Positions 42,813-51,755 are shown, counted from the first letter of the stretch. The stretch: DNA of 64,000 bases from Luteibacter pinisoli (GCF_006385595.1 NZ_CP041046.1:1054001-1118000); one strand, 5' to 3'. The notes: a model not told the origin generated them from the sequence alone. Made by a program: numbers and translations.

Positions 42813-44207
42813 ATGCGCACTGCCTTCGCCCTACCTCCGGTCATTGCCGCTATTTTCTTGCTTGCCGCATGTTCCCCAGTGGTCACGTACAGGGCCCTCT
42901 CTCCGGGGCCGGGGCGGGACATCATTGCCGGCGCATCGGCGGGCACACTACCTAGCAGCGAGCACCTCGCTGATCCGTTGGATGGCGAGTTTGCGTTGGC
43001 GCTTCAGGCGTCGGCGATCATGTTTGCCGTTCCGACCAAGCCAGAGCCCGTGGGGGCGCGCCCTGAGGTCAGTGGCGCCGATTTGCTCACTCGCCTCGAT
43101 GAGGCGGGCGCAACTGGGTGGCAATGTGATGCGCGCACCCCGGCAGCATCAGATGACGGTATGGATAGCTGGCCCTGGGGGCGTTGCTGGGATGGGCTCA
43201 CGCCCGTAATAAAACCACACCCGGACTTGACTCAAATTTACACAGGGCGTGTCAACTCAGGGTTGAAGCTAGAGTTATCGGGTAGTGAACCCTTCGGCAT
43301 CACTAGCGTAAAGTCGAGTTGGACGAACGCGGCGAAAGGTATATTTGGCCGTGTCGGCGGTGAGGCTGCAAGTGGGTTCGCGCTAGGTGGCCCCACAGGT
43401 GCCGTCATAGCAGTCCTGTTAGGGGAGGGATGGGCGGCCTCCGAACACACAATTTCTCTTTCCCTCAGTCCCGGAGTTCCACGGGCTCCGGCGCCTAACT
43501 TTGCCGATCTCGTGGCGACCGGATTCCTGTGCAGCGACGGTGCGGAAAAGCCCTTCCCGCGTGCAACGCCTCAGCTCTTACTCCCCGTTGCGCTTGACAC
43601 GGATCATTCGTTGCCCGTAGACAGCCATTCAAATGGGGGGACAGTCATTGCTGGCGACACCTCAGCGTGCTGGCATCGATTTCCAAAGTCGGACAAGAAG
43701 TACTCAAACGGCGGCTGGCTTTTCAGGTTCGTGGAGCTCAATCCCGCTGTCGATACTTCGCCCCAAGGTTTTCAGCAAGTGGTTCCCCCTGTCTACCGGG
43801 GTGGCAGCTCTGAGAACGACAACAAATCGCTTGGGATCGTTGTCATGGGCCAGGGCGGACACTTCGACGGCGACTCCAAAACGGCTTTCTTTCCGGTTTC
43901 CGCCTGCCATGCAATGAAGTTACAAATCGTGTGGTGGACGGCGTTACTTGCAGATGCAAATGGCGGTCCGGCCAAGCTGGACTTGGCTGCGTCTAATGTC
44001 CGTTCGTTCGGCGTGGTTATCGCCGATCCGCACTACATACAAAAGATGCGCATCGACAAGGGTTCACGCACGATTCTAATCGGCGCGTGTGGCGCGGTCG
44101 CTTCGGGAACCGCGCAACTGCCCGCCGAGGACGACGCAGGAGCTGAACTAAGCAAGCAAGTCGAGGCTGTACGTGCTGCGCAAAAGAAATGGGCGGGTGG
44201 TGAATAG
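42813..44207 (+). CDS. Unrecognised lipoprotein in the accessory segment
   Basis: A 464-residue protein with a lipoprotein signal (lipobox LLAAC, C20) and a clear AAGGAG ribosome site. It has several Trp and Cys residues (GWQCDARTP, WGRCWDG, ACWHRFP), a glycine-rich hydrophobic stretch (FALGGPTGAVIAVLLGEGW, about 190-208) that could be membrane-active, and a charged helical C-terminus. I know no family for it. The lower GC of its sequence matches the ATPase pair. The 221 bp before it hold only a weak 50-codon frame. Confidence 0.7.
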   Translation: MRTAFALPPVIAAIFLLAACSPVVTYRALSPGPGRDIIAGASAGTLPSSEHLADPLDGEFALALQASAIMFAVPTKPEPVGARPEVSGADLLTRLDEAGATGWQCDARTPAASDDGMDSWPWGRCWDGLTPVIKPHPDLTQIYTGRVNSGLKLELSGSEPFGITSVKSSWTNAAKGIFGRVGGEAASGFALGGPTGAVIAVLLGEGWAASEHTISLSLSPGVPRAPAPNFADLVATGFLCSDGAEKPFPRATPQLLLPVALDTDHSLPVDSHSNGGTVIAGDTSACWHRFPKSDKKYSNGGWLFRFVELNPAVDTSPQGFQQVVPPVYRGGSSENDNKSLGIVVMGQGGHFDGDSKTAFFPVSACHAMKLQIVWWTALLADANGGPAKLDLAASNVRSFGVVIADPHYIQKMRIDKGSRTILIGACGAVASGTAQLPAEDDAGAELSKQVEAVRAAQKKWAGGE

Positions 44208-44285
44208 CGGGGGGTGTCACATCCCGTTATCCGCGCCAATGCTCAGTGCGTGACTCGTGCAGTGGTGTTGCTTAACCCTCGCCAG

Positions 44286-44672
44286 TCAAGGTAACGGGCC
44301 GCCGGCGACCTGCCGCTGGATATGGTCGAGGTACTGGTCGAGCTCGGCGACGTTCGCGAACACTTCCGCCACCGGCACGGCCTTCACGATCTCGAAGACT
44401 TTCTTGACCTGCGGCTGCGGGTTGAGCAATAGCGTGCGGGCACCGCGGTCATGCATGTTCCGGCGCAGGAGCGCCAGGCTGCGCAGGCCCGCGCTGCTGA
44501 TGTAGTCGAGCTGCGAGAGGTCGAGCACCAGCGTGCCGTTGTTCTCGACCATCGGCGTGATATCGCGCAGTGCCTCGTCGAGGTCGGTGAAGGTATTCGC
44601 GTCCAGACGCCCTTCGAGCCAGACAGTGCTGCGCTCCGGTGTCGGGCTTTCGCTGCGGACGATGAGGGTCAT
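44286..44672 (-). CDS. STAS-domain anti-sigma factor antagonist
   Basis: A 128-residue STAS protein (RsbV/SpoIIAA type). The phosphorylatable serine is in YISSAGLRSL (S60 by alignment with SpoIIAA), after LVLDLSQLD. Dephosphorylated, it would sequester the anti-sigma kinase encoded upstream and release that protein's target. It overlaps the kinase gene by 4 nt and ends the three-gene operon. Confidence 0.9.
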   Translation of the reverse strand: MTLIVRSESPTPERSTVWLEGRLDANTFTDLDEALRDITPMVENNGTLVLDLSQLDYISSAGLRSLALLRRNMHDRGARTLLLNPQPQVKKVFEIVKAVPVAEVFANVAELDQYLDHIQRQVAGGPLP

Positions 44673-45094
44673 GGGGAGGGCTCGCCGGACAGGGTGGGGT
44701 CAAAGCGGATGACGACACGGTTGCCGTGTGCGTCGCGTGCATACTCGAAATCGCTGGCGATGCTGCGTGCCAGGTGTAGCCCGAGGCCGCCGATATCGCG
44801 GTCGGCAAGGTCGCCCGGCAGGTCGGGCGGCTCATGCTCAAGGGGGTTGAACGGTCGGGCGTCGTCGCGAAGTTCAAGCCGCACGGCGTCGATGCGTGCC
44901 TCAAGCTTGATCTCGATCGTGCCATGGCGGCCATCGGGGTAGCCGTGCCGCACGGTATTGACCAGCAGCTCCTCCAGCACCAGCCGCACATCCGCGCGGC
45001 ACGCGTCGTCGATGGACGCGAGATCGAGGGTGGTTTCGGCGTGCTCCAAAGCCTGGAACACGTCTTCCAGGCGATTAGGAATGCACAGCCGCAT
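44669..45094 (-). CDS. RsbW-like serine kinase/anti-sigma factor
   Basis: A 141-residue GHKL ATPase of the HATPase_c_2 class: N-box VLEELLVNTVRHGY, G1 LRDDARPFNP and G2 region DIGGLGLHLARS. Such proteins phosphorylate the STAS partner and hold a sigma factor or other target. The D-I-G-G-L-G form is complete, so it should bind ATP. It overlaps the phosphatase gene by 20 bp and the STAS gene by 4. No sigma factor gene is nearby. Confidence 0.88.
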   Translation of the reverse strand: MRLCIPNRLEDVFQALEHAETTLDLASIDDACRADVRLVLEELLVNTVRHGYPDGRHGTIEIKLEARIDAVRLELRDDARPFNPLEHEPPDLPGDLADRDIGGLGLHLARSIASDFEYARDAHGNRVVIRFDPTLSGEPSP

Positions 45095-46988
45095 GGATCC
45101 GTGCTCCTTCAGCGTCCGTGTCGTGCCATGTCAGCGCGAGCAGGGCGATATCGTCGTAAGCGGGCGCGCCCGCGGTGTACGCGTCCACGTCTTCCAGCAC
45201 GCGCTCGACGTACGCCTCCGGGTTGGCGCCGTCATCGACGCGCGCGACGCTGTCGAGCAGTGCGTGCGTGCCGTACAGGCGCTGATTGTCCGCATGGGCT
45301 TCGCTGACGCCGTCGGTATACATGAGCAGGGTGTCGCCCCCCAGCAACGTGAGTACGCGTACAGGGTAGCGCGCTTCGCGGTCCAGGCCGAGCGCAGGGC
45401 CTGTTTCCACGTCGACAAGGATGGCGCTGCCGCCGGCGTGGAGCACGGGCTGCTCGTGGCCTGCGCTGGCCAGCGAGAGCAGGCCACTTTCCGTTTCGAT
45501 GACACCGCAGAGCAGGGTGACGAACATGCACGTGTCATTGCCCTTGCACAGCTCGCGGTTGAGCGTGCCGAGGATGTCACTGGGCGAACGCGCATGCGTG
45601 GCAATGGTGCGTGCGAGCGTAATGGTGCGGGCCATGAACAGCGCGGCGGGAATGCCTTTGTCCGACACATCGCCAACCATCACGCAGACGTGTTTCGCGC
45701 CCAGCGCGAAGTACATGTAGAGATCACCGCCCACGGCGCTGGCGGGACGAAGCGCCGCGTGTACTTCAAGGCGGCCGTCATCGGCCAGCCAGTGGGGATC
45801 GGGAATGAGCGCGAGCTGGATCTGCCGCGCGATCTCCAGCTCGCTGGCCATGCGGGCCTGGTCGCGGGCGATGCGCTGGCCGGTTTCGATGTGCCCGGCG
45901 AGCTGGCGGCGCATCTGGTCAAACGCGCGCGTGAGCCGGCCGACATCGTCGTTACGCCGGATATCGGGTAGTTCGAAATCGAGGTCGCCGCGTGAGACGT
46001 TCTCCGCGCGGTCGGCGAGCACGTTCAGTGGCGCCATGAGCCGGCGGGTGATCACCAGGGTGATGAGAGATACGCCCATCAGGGCGATCATGCCCAGCAG
46101 CACGTCCACCAGGTAGGTGCGACGCAGGTCCGCCAGCACCTCGCGCTCGGGCATCGACAGGCCAAAGGTCCAGTGGGTGCCCCTGATCGGCACGAAGTAC
46201 ACCCACACCGGCTCGCTGACCCGCCCGCCTTCCTCCGGGGTGATGCGCACCGGGCTCTGCTGGCGGCTGATCGCCGACAACAGCGGCTTGCTGCCGCGTG
46301 TGCCGATGTAGGATTTCCAGTCGTGGGCGAGGAAGTCGCCGTTGGCATCCGCCACGAAGGCGGAGGCGTGTTCCGGCTTGGCCAGTTCGCCCAGGAGCTG
46401 CTGCAGCCAGCCCAGGCTGATCGTGGCATCCGCGACGCCGATGACCGGCACGTCCTTGCCCGGGATGGCCACCGAGTAGCCGATCAGGGTCTCGTTGCGG
46501 GCCGCGGAGCGGAACGGCGGCTGCCAGCAGCCGTGGTCACAATTCAGCCCGCGGACGAACCAGGTGGTGCTCCAGTAGGGCTCCGGGTCGGAAAGGCGGG
46601 TGGTGGCGACAAGGAGGCCGCTGGCGTCGCGCCGGGCGACCGGGGCGTCTTCCGGCCGCAGGTGGTTCACGTCGCGCGGCACGAAGGCCGCGCTGACGTC
46701 GATCAGCTCGGGATTGACGGCCAGCACGTCGTGGATGAGCGCCGGGGCCTGGTCGCGACGGCTGCTGAGCAGGCCGGCAACCACCTGGCCCACCTTGGCC
46801 ACGGAATCGATCCGGCGCTGGATGCGGGTCGCAGCGGCGTCTGAGACGGCGGCCGCCTCGCGCTCGGTCTGGCGCAACATCTGGTCGCGGGTGTGGTTGA
46901 GCAGGAGCCCGCCGGTGACGATCAGCACGATGGCCGAGCCCACCAGCACGCCCAGGGCCAGCCGCGAAGCGACGCTGCGAAGGACCAT
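45075..46988 (-). CDS. Membrane SpoIIE-family (PP2C) phosphatase with Cache and HAMP domains
   Basis: A 637-residue sensor phosphatase: helix 1 (LALGVLVGSAIVLIVTGGLLL), a periplasmic dCache-like domain (about 35-290), helix 2 (VDVLLGMIALMGVSLITLVI), HAMP (about 315-370), a coiled coil and a PP2C SpoIIE domain. Metal-binding motifs GGDLY, GDVSDKG, YTDGVSEA and YDDIALL are intact. An external ligand would trigger dephosphorylation of the STAS protein. It is first in the operon. Confidence 0.93.
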   Translation of the reverse strand: MVLRSVASRLALGVLVGSAIVLIVTGGLLLNHTRDQMLRQTEREAAAVSDAAATRIQRRIDSVAKVGQVVAGLLSSRRDQAPALIHDVLAVNPELIDVSAAFVPRDVNHLRPEDAPVARRDASGLLVATTRLSDPEPYWSTTWFVRGLNCDHGCWQPPFRSAARNETLIGYSVAIPGKDVPVIGVADATISLGWLQQLLGELAKPEHASAFVADANGDFLAHDWKSYIGTRGSKPLLSAISRQQSPVRITPEEGGRVSEPVWVYFVPIRGTHWTFGLSMPEREVLADLRRTYLVDVLLGMIALMGVSLITLVITRRLMAPLNVLADRAENVSRGDLDFELPDIRRNDDVGRLTRAFDQMRRQLAGHIETGQRIARDQARMASELEIARQIQLALIPDPHWLADDGRLEVHAALRPASAVGGDLYMYFALGAKHVCVMVGDVSDKGIPAALFMARTITLARTIATHARSPSDILGTLNRELCKGNDTCMFVTLLCGVIETESGLLSLASAGHEQPVLHAGGSAILVDVETGPALGLDREARYPVRVLTLLGGDTLLMYTDGVSEAHADNQRLYGTHALLDSVARVDDGANPEAYVERVLEDVDAYTAGAPAYDDIALLALTWHDTDAEGARIHAAVHS

Positions 46989-47091
46989 GGGTGGCTCCAG
47001 GGGAGGGTTAAGCCGAATTTATGCCTGCCGGGGCGCCGCGACAAGCGGGCAGGGCGCCATAATGTGCATTGATTCCCAGCAAGGTTAGGGC

Positions 47092-47577
47092 ATGCCCGGC
47101 ACCCAGCGAGACGTTGAATTCCGATTCCTGGCGCAACCCACCGATGTGAATTTCGGTGGCAAGGTCCACGGCGGCATGGTGATGAAGTGGATCGACCAGG
47201 CCGGCTACGCGTGTGCGGTGGGCTGGAGCGGGGCGTATTGCGTCACCGTTTCCGTGAGCGGCATCCAGTTCCTGGCGCCGATCCTGATTGGCGACCTGGT
47301 CACCGTGAGGGCGCGCCTGATCCACACCGGCACCTCCAGCATGCACCTCGCCGTGGACGTGCTGGCGCGCGATCTCCGCAGCGGTGAGCCGCGCCTGGCC
47401 ACCAGCTGCGTCATGGTGTTCGTGGCGATGGACAAGCCCGATGGCGGCAAGCCCACGCCGGTGCCGCCGTGGCAGCCGGTGGAAGAGCGCGACCTGCGCC
47501 TGCAGGAATACGCACTCAAGCTCATGGAAATGTCCCGCGCGATGGAGCCGCTGGTGCAGAAAACCCGGGAAATTTAA
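47092..47577 (+). CDS. Acyl-CoA thioesterase, hotdog fold (YciA/ACOT type)
   Basis: A 161-residue hotdog thioesterase that hydrolyses acyl-CoA. The family start RFLAQPTDVNFGGKVHGG carries the active-site Asn/Asp and Gly loop, followed by WIDQAGYACA; the fold ends near VFVAMD. A helical C-terminus follows. Divergent from the phosphatase operon and upstream of the tRNA cluster. Confidence 0.9.
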   Translation: MPGTQRDVEFRFLAQPTDVNFGGKVHGGMVMKWIDQAGYACAVGWSGAYCVTVSVSGIQFLAPILIGDLVTVRARLIHTGTSSMHLAVDVLARDLRSGEPRLATSCVMVFVAMDKPDGGKPTPVPPWQPVEERDLRLQEYALKLMEMSRAMEPLVQKTREI

Positions 47578-47703
47578 GCGCAGAGGTTCACATTGGCCCA
47601 AGGGGCGTGTATGCTTCGCGGCCCCCTGCCAGCGACCCGTACTGGTGGGGTGTCCGGGCTCTCCAGGCCGCCATCGCATGTGTTTTCAGCGTGCGGAAGT
47701 TGT

Positions 47704-47732
47704 TGACAGTTTCTGGGGTGCTCGCGACAATA
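47704..47732 (+). promoter_or_regulatory. Promoter of the tRNA-Tyr/Gly/Thr-tuf operon
   Basis: TTGACA (47704-47709) and GACAAT (47727-47732) are separated by 17 bp; the tRNA-Tyr begins 14 bp further on. The stretch after the -10 starts GGCG, the GC-rich discriminator seen at stringently controlled stable-RNA promoters. Confidence 0.82.
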
Positions 47733-47746
47733 GGCGTTCTTTGTTG

Positions 47747-47832
47747 GAGGAATACCCAAGCGGCCAACGGGGGCAGACTGTAAATCTGCTGGCTTACGCC
47801 TTCGGTGGTTCGAATCCACCTTCCTCCACCAT
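47747..47832 (+). tRNA. tRNA-Tyr (anticodon GTA)
   Basis: An 86-nt class II tRNA: acceptor GGAGGAA/TTCCTCC, anticodon loop CTGTAAA, a long variable arm (GGCTTACGCCTTC region), T-arm GGTTCGAATCC and encoded CCA (47830-47832). First gene of the tRNA-tuf operon. Confidence 0.97.
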
Positions 47833-47849
47833 ACGAGTTCCGCGTAGTG

Positions 47850-47923
47850 CGGGAGTAGTTCAATGGTAGAACTTCAGCCTTCCAAGCTGATTGTGCGGGT
47901 TCGATTCCCGTCTCCCGCTCCAT
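47850..47923 (+). tRNA. tRNA-Gly (anticodon TCC)
   Basis: A 74-nt cloverleaf: acceptor GCGGGAG/CTCCCGC, anticodon loop CTTCCAA, T-arm GGTTCGATTCC, encoded CCA. It lies 17 bp after tRNA-Tyr. Confidence 0.97.
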
Positions 47924-47948
47924 TGAACCTCCGGACACTGCGTCAGTT

Positions 47949-48024
<76 letters not shown>

Positions 48025-48087
48025 TCCTCGTCGTTCGCGGCGGTTCCTTTTTTCTTTTTTATTTGACTCCAGCGGAGTTTAGGGCTC

Positions 48088-49278
48088 ATGGCAAAGGGTA
48101 AGTTCGAGCGTAAGAAGCCGCACGTCAACGTCGGCACCATCGGTCACGTCGATCACGGCAAGACCACGCTGACTGCTGCGCTGACCAAGATCGGCGCCGA
48201 GCGTTTTGGTGGCGAGTTCAAGGACTACGGTTCGATCGACGCAGCGCCGGAAGAGAAGGCGCGCGGCATCACGATCTCGACCGCCCACGTGGAATATGAA
48301 TCGCCGACCCGTCACTACGGTCACGTCGATTGCCCGGGCCATGCTGACTACGTCAAGAACATGATCACCGGTGCCGCCCAGATGGACGGCGCGATCCTGG
48401 TGTGCTCGGCCGCTGACGGCCCGATGCCGCAGACCCGCGAGCACATCCTGCTCTCGCGTCAGGTCGGCGTGCCGTACATCGTCGTGTTCCTGAACAAGGC
48501 CGACATGGTCGACGACGCCGAGCTCCTGGAGCTCGTCGAAATGGAAGTGCGCGAACTGCTCTCGAAGTACGAGTTCCCGGGCGACGACACCCCGATCATC
48601 GCGGGTTCGGCGCGTCTGGCCCTCGACGGCGACCAGTCGGACATCGGCGTGCCGGCGATCATCAAGCTGGTCGACGCGCTCGACAGCTGGATCCCGGAGC
48701 CGGAGCGTGACATCGACAAGCCGTTCCTGCTGCCGGTCGAAGACGTGTTCTCGATCTCGGGCCGCGGTACGGTCCTGACCGGTCGCGTTGAGCGCGGTAT
48801 CGTCAAGGTCGGCGATCCGGCCGAAGTGGTTGGCCTGAAGGCCACCCAGAACACGACGGTCACCGGCGTGGAAATGTTCCGCAAGCTGCTCGACCAGGGT
48901 CAGGCCGGTGACAACGTCGGCGTGCTGGTCCGTGGCCTGAAGCGTGAAGACGTCGAGCGTGGCCAGGTCCTGGCCAAGCCGGGCACCGTGACCCCGCACA
49001 CCGAGTTCGAAGGTGAGATCTACGTCCTGTCGAAGGACGAAGGCGGCCGTCACACCCCGTTCTTCAGCAACTACCGTCCGCAGTTCTACTTCCGTACCAC
49101 GGACGTGACGGGCTCCATCAAGCTTCCGGAAGGCACCGAGATGGTGATGCCGGGCGACAACGTGAAGATCTCGGTGACCCTGGGCTTCCCGATCGCCATG
49201 GACGAAGGCCTGCGCTTTGCTATCCGCGAAGGTGGCCGCACCGTCGGCGCCGGCGTCGTGGCGAAGATCACCAAGTAA
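48088..49278 (+). CDS. tuf: Elongation factor Tu
   Basis: A 396-residue EF-Tu delivering aminoacyl-tRNA to the ribosome. G1 GHVDHGKTT, switch I ARGITISTAHVEYE, DCPGHADYVKNM, G4 NKAD and domains 2-3 are complete. Its place after tRNA-Thr corresponds to tufB; a second copy would be expected after fusA, outside the window. EF-Tu was read clearly through to GAGVVAKITK. Confidence 0.98.
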   Translation: MAKGKFERKKPHVNVGTIGHVDHGKTTLTAALTKIGAERFGGEFKDYGSIDAAPEEKARGITISTAHVEYESPTRHYGHVDCPGHADYVKNMITGAAQMDGAILVCSAADGPMPQTREHILLSRQVGVPYIVVFLNKADMVDDAELLELVEMEVRELLSKYEFPGDDTPIIAGSARLALDGDQSDIGVPAIIKLVDALDSWIPEPERDIDKPFLLPVEDVFSISGRGTVLTGRVERGIVKVGDPAEVVGLKATQNTTVTGVEMFRKLLDQGQAGDNVGVLVRGLKREDVERGQVLAKPGTVTPHTEFEGEIYVLSKDEGGRHTPFFSNYRPQFYFRTTDVTGSIKLPEGTEMVMPGDNVKISVTLGFPIAMDEGLRFAIREGGRTVGAGVVAKITK

Positions 49279-49287
49279 GATAAGTGA

Positions 49288-49309
49288 TGCCGCCCCCTCT
49301 GGGGCGGCA
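49288..49309. other. Stable hairpin between tuf and tRNA-Trp
   Basis: TGCCGCCCC-CTCT-GGGGCGGCA is a perfect 9-bp stem 9 bp past the tuf stop, without a T-run. It probably protects or defines the 3' end of tuf mRNA, or partially attenuates read-through to tRNA-Trp, secE and nusG. Confidence 0.5.
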
Positions 49310-49369
49310 CCCTGTCGCGGGGCGGTCGGTCGCTGATCGTCCGCCCTCGCGGTTTAACCGGTTTACTGT

Positions 49370-49445
<76 letters not shown>

Positions 49446-49458
49446 CTTTCGAGCGCGC

Positions 49459-49854
49459 ATGAACACGAAGGCACAAGACGCCAAGGGCGCGAGCCCGGCC
49501 GACATCGGTAAGCTGCTGCTTGCCTTCATCGTGCTCGCAGCCGGCATCGCCGGCTTCTACTATTTCGCCGATAACCCGAACGTGCCCTCTTTCGTGCGCG
49601 GGCTGGGTGTTATCGTCGCCGTGGCCGCGGCCATGGCGATCGGCGCCTTTACGGCTCCGGGCCGTAAACTGCGTGGTTTCCTGTCGGAATCGCAGTTCGA
49701 GTTGCGCAAGGTCGTTTGGCCGTCGCGCGACGAAACGCTGAAGACCACTGGTATCATCATCGTGGTCGTCATCATTCTTTCGCTGCTGATGGGCCTCATC
49801 GACTGGTTGCTTAAGTCGCTGGTGCTCGATTGGCTGCTAAAACTCGGACATTGA
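49459..49854 (+). CDS. secE: Preprotein translocase subunit SecE
   Basis: A 131-residue three-helix SecE (E. coli 127): helices near residues 16-36, 43-63 and 98-120, with the conserved cytoplasmic amphipathic segment ESQFELRKVVWPSRDETLKTT. It clamps SecY in the inner-membrane translocon. nusG follows 8 bp later in the usual secE-nusG operon. Confidence 0.95.
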   Translation: MNTKAQDAKGASPADIGKLLLAFIVLAAGIAGFYYFADNPNVPSFVRGLGVIVAVAAAMAIGAFTAPGRKLRGFLSESQFELRKVVWPSRDETLKTTGIIIVVVIILSLLMGLIDWLLKSLVLDWLLKLGH

Positions 49855-49862
49855 GGTAAGGC

Positions 49863-50423
49863 ATGAGCAAGCGCTGGTACGTCGTTCACGCCTATTCGGG
49901 TTTCGAACAGCAGGTTCGCAAGGCCCTGACCGAGCGCGTTGTGCGCGAGGGCATGGAAGAGAAGTTCGGTGAGATCCTGGTTCCGACCGAGGAAGTCATC
50001 GAAATGCGCGGCGGCCAGAAGCGTCGCAGCGAGCGCAAGTTCTTCCCCGGTTACGTCCTGGTCCAGATCGAGACCGATACGAGCGGCAAGACCCCGCGTA
50101 TCGACGACGAATGCTGGCATCTGGTCAAGGAAACCCCGAAGGTCATGGGTTTCATCGGCGGCACCGCCGACCGTCCGCATCCGATCCGCGATACCGAGGC
50201 CGAGGCCATCCTCAGCCGCGTGCGCGAGGGTGTCGAGAAGCCCCGCCCGAAGGTCCTTTTCGAGCCGGGCGAGATGGTCCGCGTCACCGACGGTCCGTTC
50301 AACGACTTCAACGGCGTCGTCGAGGAAGTGAACTACGAGAAGAGCCGCCTGCGCGTCGCGGTGCTCATCTTCGGTCGTTCCACCCCGGTTGAGCTGGAGT
50401 TCGGCCAGGTCGAAAAGGCTTAA
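49863..50423 (+). CDS. nusG: Transcription termination/antitermination factor NusG
   Basis: A 186-residue NusG: NGN domain with KRWYVVHAYSGFEQQV and FFPGYVLVQIE, and a C-terminal KOW domain with FEPGEMVRVTDGPFNDFNGVVEEV. It binds RNA polymerase, links it to Rho or ribosomal protein S10 and suppresses pausing. The end is followed by the rplK promoter. Confidence 0.97.
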   Translation: MSKRWYVVHAYSGFEQQVRKALTERVVREGMEEKFGEILVPTEEVIEMRGGQKRRSERKFFPGYVLVQIETDTSGKTPRIDDECWHLVKETPKVMGFIGGTADRPHPIRDTEAEAILSRVREGVEKPRPKVLFEPGEMVRVTDGPFNDFNGVVEEVNYEKSRLRVAVLIFGRSTPVELEFGQVEKA

Positions 50424-50456
50424 GGGCGGCGGAAGCCACCCGCTGCGGCACGGGGT

Positions 50457-50485
50457 TTGCATAGCCCGCGTGACGCGCCTATAAT
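50457..50485 (+). promoter_or_regulatory. Promoter of the rplKA/rplJL-rpoBC operon
   Basis: TTGCAT (50457-50462), 17 bp, then a perfect TATAAT (50480-50485). Transcription would start near 50492, just before a stable leader hairpin. Confidence 0.78.
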
Positions 50486-50493
50486 GCCCGGTT

Positions 50494-50520
50494 CACGCTG
50501 GAGCCTTGTGCTCCGGCGTG
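50494..50520 (+). other. Hairpin in the rplK leader, possible L1 control site
   Basis: CACGCTGGAGC and GCTCCGGCGTG pair over 11 bp (one G-U) around CTTGT, at the very start of the predicted transcript. In E. coli, ribosomal protein L1 represses the rplKA mRNA by binding its leader. The L1-specific internal loop is not something I could confirm, so the role is inferred. An in-frame ATG at 50565 upstream of rplK is ignored. Confidence 0.45.
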
Positions 50521-50615
50521 CCCGCGTTTAAGGAGTTCGCAAGCGCGAACCTAACCACCCAGGGATGGCCAACAGCGAGGAGCCGCAAGGCGCCAGCACT
50601 CGCGAGGAAGTAAAA

Positions 50616-51044
50616 ATGGCAAAGAAAGTAATTGGTTACATCAAATTGCAGGTGAAGGCCGGTCAGGCCAACCCGTCGCCGCCGGTGGGTCCCGCCCTCG
50701 GTCAGCGCGGCCTGAACATCATGGAGTTCTGCAAGGCGTTCAATGCCGCCACGCAGAAGCTCGAGCCGGGTCTCCCGATCCCGGTCGTGATCACGGCCTA
50801 CTCGGACCGTACCTTCACCTTCATCACGAAGACCCCGCCGGCCTCGATCCTCCTCAAGAAGATCACGGGCGTGGCCAAGGGTTCGCCGAAGCCGAACACC
50901 GACAAGGTGGGCAAGGTCACCCGCGCCCAGCTCGAGGAAATCGCGAAGCAGAAGGAGCCGGATCTCACGGCTGCTGATCTCGATGCCGCCGTGCGTACCA
51001 TCGCCGGCAGCGCGCGTTCCATGGGTCTGGTGGTAGAGGGTTAA
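50616..51044 (+). CDS. rplK: 50S ribosomal protein uL11
   Basis: A 142-residue uL11 (E. coli 142): N-terminal IKLQVKAGQANPSPPVGPALGQ and C-terminal rRNA-binding helices around GSARSMGLVVEG. It forms part of the GTPase-associated centre and is needed for RelA activation. ATG 50616 gives the family start MAKKVIGYIKLQV with GAGGAAG upstream. Confidence 0.97.
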   Translation: MAKKVIGYIKLQVKAGQANPSPPVGPALGQRGLNIMEFCKAFNAATQKLEPGLPIPVVITAYSDRTFTFITKTPPASILLKKITGVAKGSPKPNTDKVGKVTRAQLEEIAKQKEPDLTAADLDAAVRTIAGSARSMGLVVEG

Positions 51045-51047
51045 GAC

Positions 51048-51755
51048 ATGGCAAAGATCACCAAGCGTATGAAGGCCGCTTCGGCCGCCGTCCAGCCGGG
51101 CAAGACCTACGGCCTCGACGAAGCCCTGAAGATCGTCAAGGACAACGCCAAGGCCAAGTTCGCCGAATCCGTGGACGTCTCCGTCCGCCTCGGCATCGAC
51201 GCCAAGAAGTCCGACCAGGGTGTCCGCGGTTCCTCGCTGCTGCCGCACGGCACCGGCAAGACCGTTCGCGTCGCCGTGTTCGTGCCGCCGGGCGAAAAGG
51301 CTGACGCCGCGCTCGCCGCTGGCGCCGACGCCGTCGGTATGGACGACCTCGCCGAGAAGATGGCGGCGGGCGACCTGAACTACGGCCGCGTCATTGCGAC
51401 CCCGGACGCCATGCGCGTCGTCGGTAAGCTCGGCCAGGTGCTCGGTCCCCGTGGCCTGATGCCGAACCCGAAGGACGGCTCGGTCACCGCTGACGTCGCC
51501 ACGGCCGTGAAGAACGCCAAGGCTGGCCAGGTGAAGTTCCGTAACGACAAGGGCGGCATCATCCACGCCACCATCGGCAAGGCCAGCTTCGACGCTGCCC
51601 AGCTGGCGGACAACCTGAACACCCTGATCGGCGACCTGCTCAAGGCCAAGCCGTCGGCTGCGAAGGGTCAGTACATCCAGAAGGTGTCGCTGTCGAGCAC
51701 CATGGGCGTGGGCGTGCCGGTCGATACCTCGACCGTGAACACCTCGGCCAAGTAA
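51048..51755 (+). CDS. rplA: 50S ribosomal protein uL1
   Basis: A 235-residue uL1 (E. coli 234), L1 stalk protein and likely translational repressor of its own operon. The signature GRVIATPDAMRVVGKLGQVLGPRGLMPNPK is present (read in two parts: VVGKLGQVLGPRGLMPN and preceding strand). It starts 3 bp after the rplK stop. Confidence 0.97.
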   Translation: MAKITKRMKAASAAVQPGKTYGLDEALKIVKDNAKAKFAESVDVSVRLGIDAKKSDQGVRGSSLLPHGTGKTVRVAVFVPPGEKADAALAAGADAVGMDDLAEKMAAGDLNYGRVIATPDAMRVVGKLGQVLGPRGLMPNPKDGSVTADVATAVKNAKAGQVKFRNDKGGIIHATIGKASFDAAQLADNLNTLIGDLLKAKPSAAKGQYIQKVSLSSTMGVGVPVDTSTVNTSAK

